Shown one piece after another: positions 62,325 to 64,000 of a stretch of 64,000 nucleotides of DNA. Each line of letters begins with the position of its first letter. The stretch's first letter is position 1. The DNA is from Acidobacteriota bacterium (GTDB taxonomy: Bacteria; Acidobacteriota; Thermoanaerobaculia; Gp7-AA8), in assembly GCA_021325515.1 (NCBI GenBank), contig JAJPHC010000058.1, positions 1-64,000 of the forward strand, written 5' to 3'. Under the pieces are notes generated by a model. It made no database searches. It saw only the letters and a program-made list of their open reading frames with translations, and was not told where the DNA came from. The translations under genes and the position numbers were made by a program.

Positions 62325-63281
62325 TTAGTGGTGCGCTTTCGCTTTCTTCACTTCTTCGGTCAGCGCCGGAAGCACCGTGAATAGATCGCCGACCACGCCC
62401 AGATCCGCCACGCGGAAGATCGGCGCCTCGGGATCCTTGTTGATCGCGATGATGTGCTTCGACGACGACATGCCGGCGAGATGCTGGATCGCACCGCTGA
62501 TGCCTGCTGCGATGTAGAGATTCGGGCTCACGACGCGGCCCGTCTGCCCGACCTGATGCTGATGATCGATCCAGCCGGCGTCAACCGTCGCACGTGACGC
62601 GCCCACGGCGCCGCCGATCGCGTGCGCCAGATCCTTGATCAACGAGAAGTTCTGCGCTTCCTTCAGACCGCGGCCGCCGGAGACGATGATGTCCGCTTCC
62701 GCGATCGTCAGCTCGCCTGCTTCGGGAGCCTTCGTCTCGAGCAGCTTCGCCTTCGAATCCATCGACGCGTTCACATCGGCGACTTCCGCCGCAGCTCCGC
62801 CGGCTTCCTCCGCGGGAAACGCATTCGGACGCGTCGTCGCGATTGCGGGAGTGCCGGTGACATCGACCGTCGCGAATGCCTTCCCCGAGTACACCGGGCG
62901 GCGCGCGCGCAGCTTGCCATCGTTCCACGAGAGCTGATCGACATCCGACGCAACGCCGGCATCGAGGCGCGCGGCAACGCGCGGCGCGAGATCGCGGCCG
63001 TTCGACGTGCCGCCGAAGAGCAGCACTACCGGCTTCACTTCATCGCACGCCTGCTTGATCGCGCTCGTCCACGCCTCGGTCGAATACTGCGTGACGCCGG
63101 CGGCGAAGAGCTTCTTCGCGCCATAGCGGCCCGCCTCTTCGGCAACCGACTTGTCATTGGCAATCGCGACGAGATCGCCGCCTGCGCTCTCCGCAAGCTT
63201 GCGTCCGATCGACAGCGCTTCGCGCGATGCCTTCTTGATCTTTCCGTCTTTGACTTCGCAGAAAACCAGTACGCCAGCCAT
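62325..63281 (-). CDS. etfA: Electron transfer flavoprotein alpha subunit
   Basis: EtfA holds the FAD of ETF, which takes electrons from acyl-CoA and other dehydrogenases and passes them to ETF-QO. The 318-residue protein has an N-terminal domain ([49 protein letters not shown]) and the highly conserved C-terminal FAD domain: [58 protein letters not shown] and [24 protein letters not shown]. Its start shares one base with the etfB stop (TAATG), so the two are coupled. It is convergent with the exported protein gene across a hairpin. Confidence 0.97.
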   Translation of the reverse strand: MAGVLVFCEVKDGKIKKASREALSIGRKLAESAGGDLVAIANDKSVAEEAGRYGAKKLFAAGVTQYSTEAWTSAIKQACDEVKPVVLLFGGTSNGRDLAPRVAARLDAGVASDVDQLSWNDGKLRARRPVYSGKAFATVDVTGTPAIATTRPNAFPAEEAGGAAAEVADVNASMDSKAKLLETKAPEAGELTIAEADIIVSGGRGLKEAQNFSLIKDLAHAIGGAVGASRATVDAGWIDHQHQVGQTGRVVSPNLYIAAGISGAIQHLAGMSSSKHIIAINKDPEAPIFRVADLGVVGDLFTVLPALTEEVKKAKAHH

Positions 63282-64000
63282 TAGAGTGCCTTCGCTTCCT
63301 CGCGGATGAACTTGATGATCTCCTGCGCCGCGGCTGCAGGATCCGATGCGTCGATCTTGCGTCCGCCGGCCTTTTCAGGCGGCAGTTGCAGCGACACGAA
63401 GACGACGCGCTGATTGAGAATGTTCGATTCGTCGAGGCCGAGGTCGGCGACCGACTTCGTGTCGATCGCGATCTTCTTCGCGGCCATGATGCCCTTCAGC
63501 GACGCGTAGCGCGGCTCGTTGAGCCCCTTCTGCGCCGTGATCACCGCCGGCAGCGGCGCCTCGATCACTTCCTCGGCACCTTCGATCTCGCGGCTCGCAG
63601 TGAGCTTGCCGTCCGCGACCTCGAGGTGCGTGACGACATTCACCTGCGGATAACCGAGGAGCTCGGCCGTCATCGGGCCGACGAGACCGTTGTCGGTGCC
63701 GACGCCCTGCTTGCCGAAGAAAACGATGTCGTGCGGCACGCTCCGGATCGCCGCCGCGAGCACCTTCGCGATGCCGAGGGCATCGGCGTCGGCCGACTCG
63801 CCCTTGATGTGCAGCGCCTTCGTTGCACCGCGCGCAAGACACTCGCGGAGTGCCTGCGCCGCGCGCTCAGGACCGTAGGTGACGACGGTGACGTCGCCGC
63901 CATTTTTTTCCTTCAGCCGGATCGCCTCTTCGAGTGCGAACTCGTCGTACGGAGAGACGATGAACTTCAGACCAGCTTCATCGATGTGGCGGCCATCGCC
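63281..64000 (-). CDS. etfB: Electron transfer flavoprotein beta subunit (start outside window)
   Basis: About 239 C-terminal residues of EtfB are seen; the start lies past the right edge. The visible part begins near FIVSPYDEFALEEAIRLKE, has VTVVTYGPERAAQALRECLARGATKALHI and FFGKQGVGTDNGLVGPMTAELLGYPQVNVVTHLEV (AMP-binding and recognition regions), and EIEGAEEVIEAPLPAVITAQKGLNEPRYASLKGIMAAKK, a strongly conserved block. It ends at a TAA that overlaps the etfA start. The frame is open across the whole visible span. Confidence 0.95.
   Translation of the reverse strand, partial: GDGRHIDEAGLKFIVSPYDEFALEEAIRLKEKNGGDVTVVTYGPERAAQALRECLARGATKALHIKGESADADALGIAKVLAAAIRSVPHDIVFFGKQGVGTDNGLVGPMTAELLGYPQVNVVTHLEVADGKLTASREIEGAEEVIEAPLPAVITAQKGLNEPRYASLKGIMAAKKIAIDTKSVADLGLDESNILNQRVVFVSLQLPPEKAGGRKIDASDPAAAAQEIIKFIREEAKAL

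Overview
This window reads as a chromosomal segment of a Gram-negative, GC-rich bacterium. It is dominated by a surface-polysaccharide (O-antigen/capsule/EPS) locus of about 50 kb set between housekeeping genes. The Gram-negative call rests on an outer-membrane beta-barrel, a Wza-type export protein, a Wzc-type kinase and an O-antigen ligase. The gene mix (ETF and ETF-QO, MoxR-DUF58-transglutaminase, many hairpin repeats between genes) would suit Acidobacteriota or a neighbouring soil phylum. That taxonomic guess is weak: no rRNA or other marker is present to test it.

Left flank (1-9.2 kb): the N-terminal part of an ABC-F ATPase (minus) and pdxJ (plus), then a minus-strand run read from right to left: ETF-quinone oxidoreductase, an acyltransferase-3/SGNH protein, a MoxR ATPase, a DUF58 protein and a membrane transglutaminase. 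Polysaccharide locus, first part (9.2-24.6 kb): a WecA/TagO-type initiating transferase, an AsnB-type amidotransferase, a GT4 glycosyltransferase and GDP-mannose 4,6-dehydratase on plus. After a 540-bp hairpin-repeat array, a minus-strand series follows: L-2-hydroxyglutarate oxidase, two sugar epimerases, two DegT aminotransferases, a NeuD/PerB-like acetyltransferase, a TylC3/NovU-like C-methyltransferase, a HicAB pair with a frameshifted toxin, a GT2 and a plant-RGP-like protein. Gmd, one aminotransferase and the acetyltransferase would make GDP-N-acetylperosamine. Central part (24.6-49.1 kb): visibly lower in GC, with many GT2 and GT4 glycosyltransferases, six methyltransferases, a Wzm/Wzt ABC exporter with a cargo-binding Wzt C-terminus, two large membrane proteins (one GT-C-like, one polymerase-like) and two acyltransferase-3 genes, one of them frameshifted. 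Most neighbours overlap by 4 nt (ATGA or GTGA), which implies translational coupling.

Right part (49.1-62.3 kb) returns to high GC: a NodU/CmcH-type carbamoyltransferase, another GT4, a secreted protein of unknown function, an O-antigen ligase, then the export/regulation set beta-barrel, Wza, Wzc and CpsB-type phosphatase, and two secreted proteins. The window closes with etfA and a partial etfB on minus. These share electron-transfer chemistry with the ETF-QO at 7.5-9.2 kb.

The most unusual layer is non-coding. Gene borders carry a set of hairpin-forming repeats. One type has a stem of about 9 bp and a 3-nt loop, with stem sequences that differ between sites but stay complementary. A second type is a long foldback built from short tandem repeats on each arm. 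Several begin at the stop codon of a gene, and some supply the last codons of a protein. Two long arrays (14353-14890 and 53074-53560) are built from them. No tRNA, rRNA, CRISPR array, insertion sequence or transposase gene was recognised.
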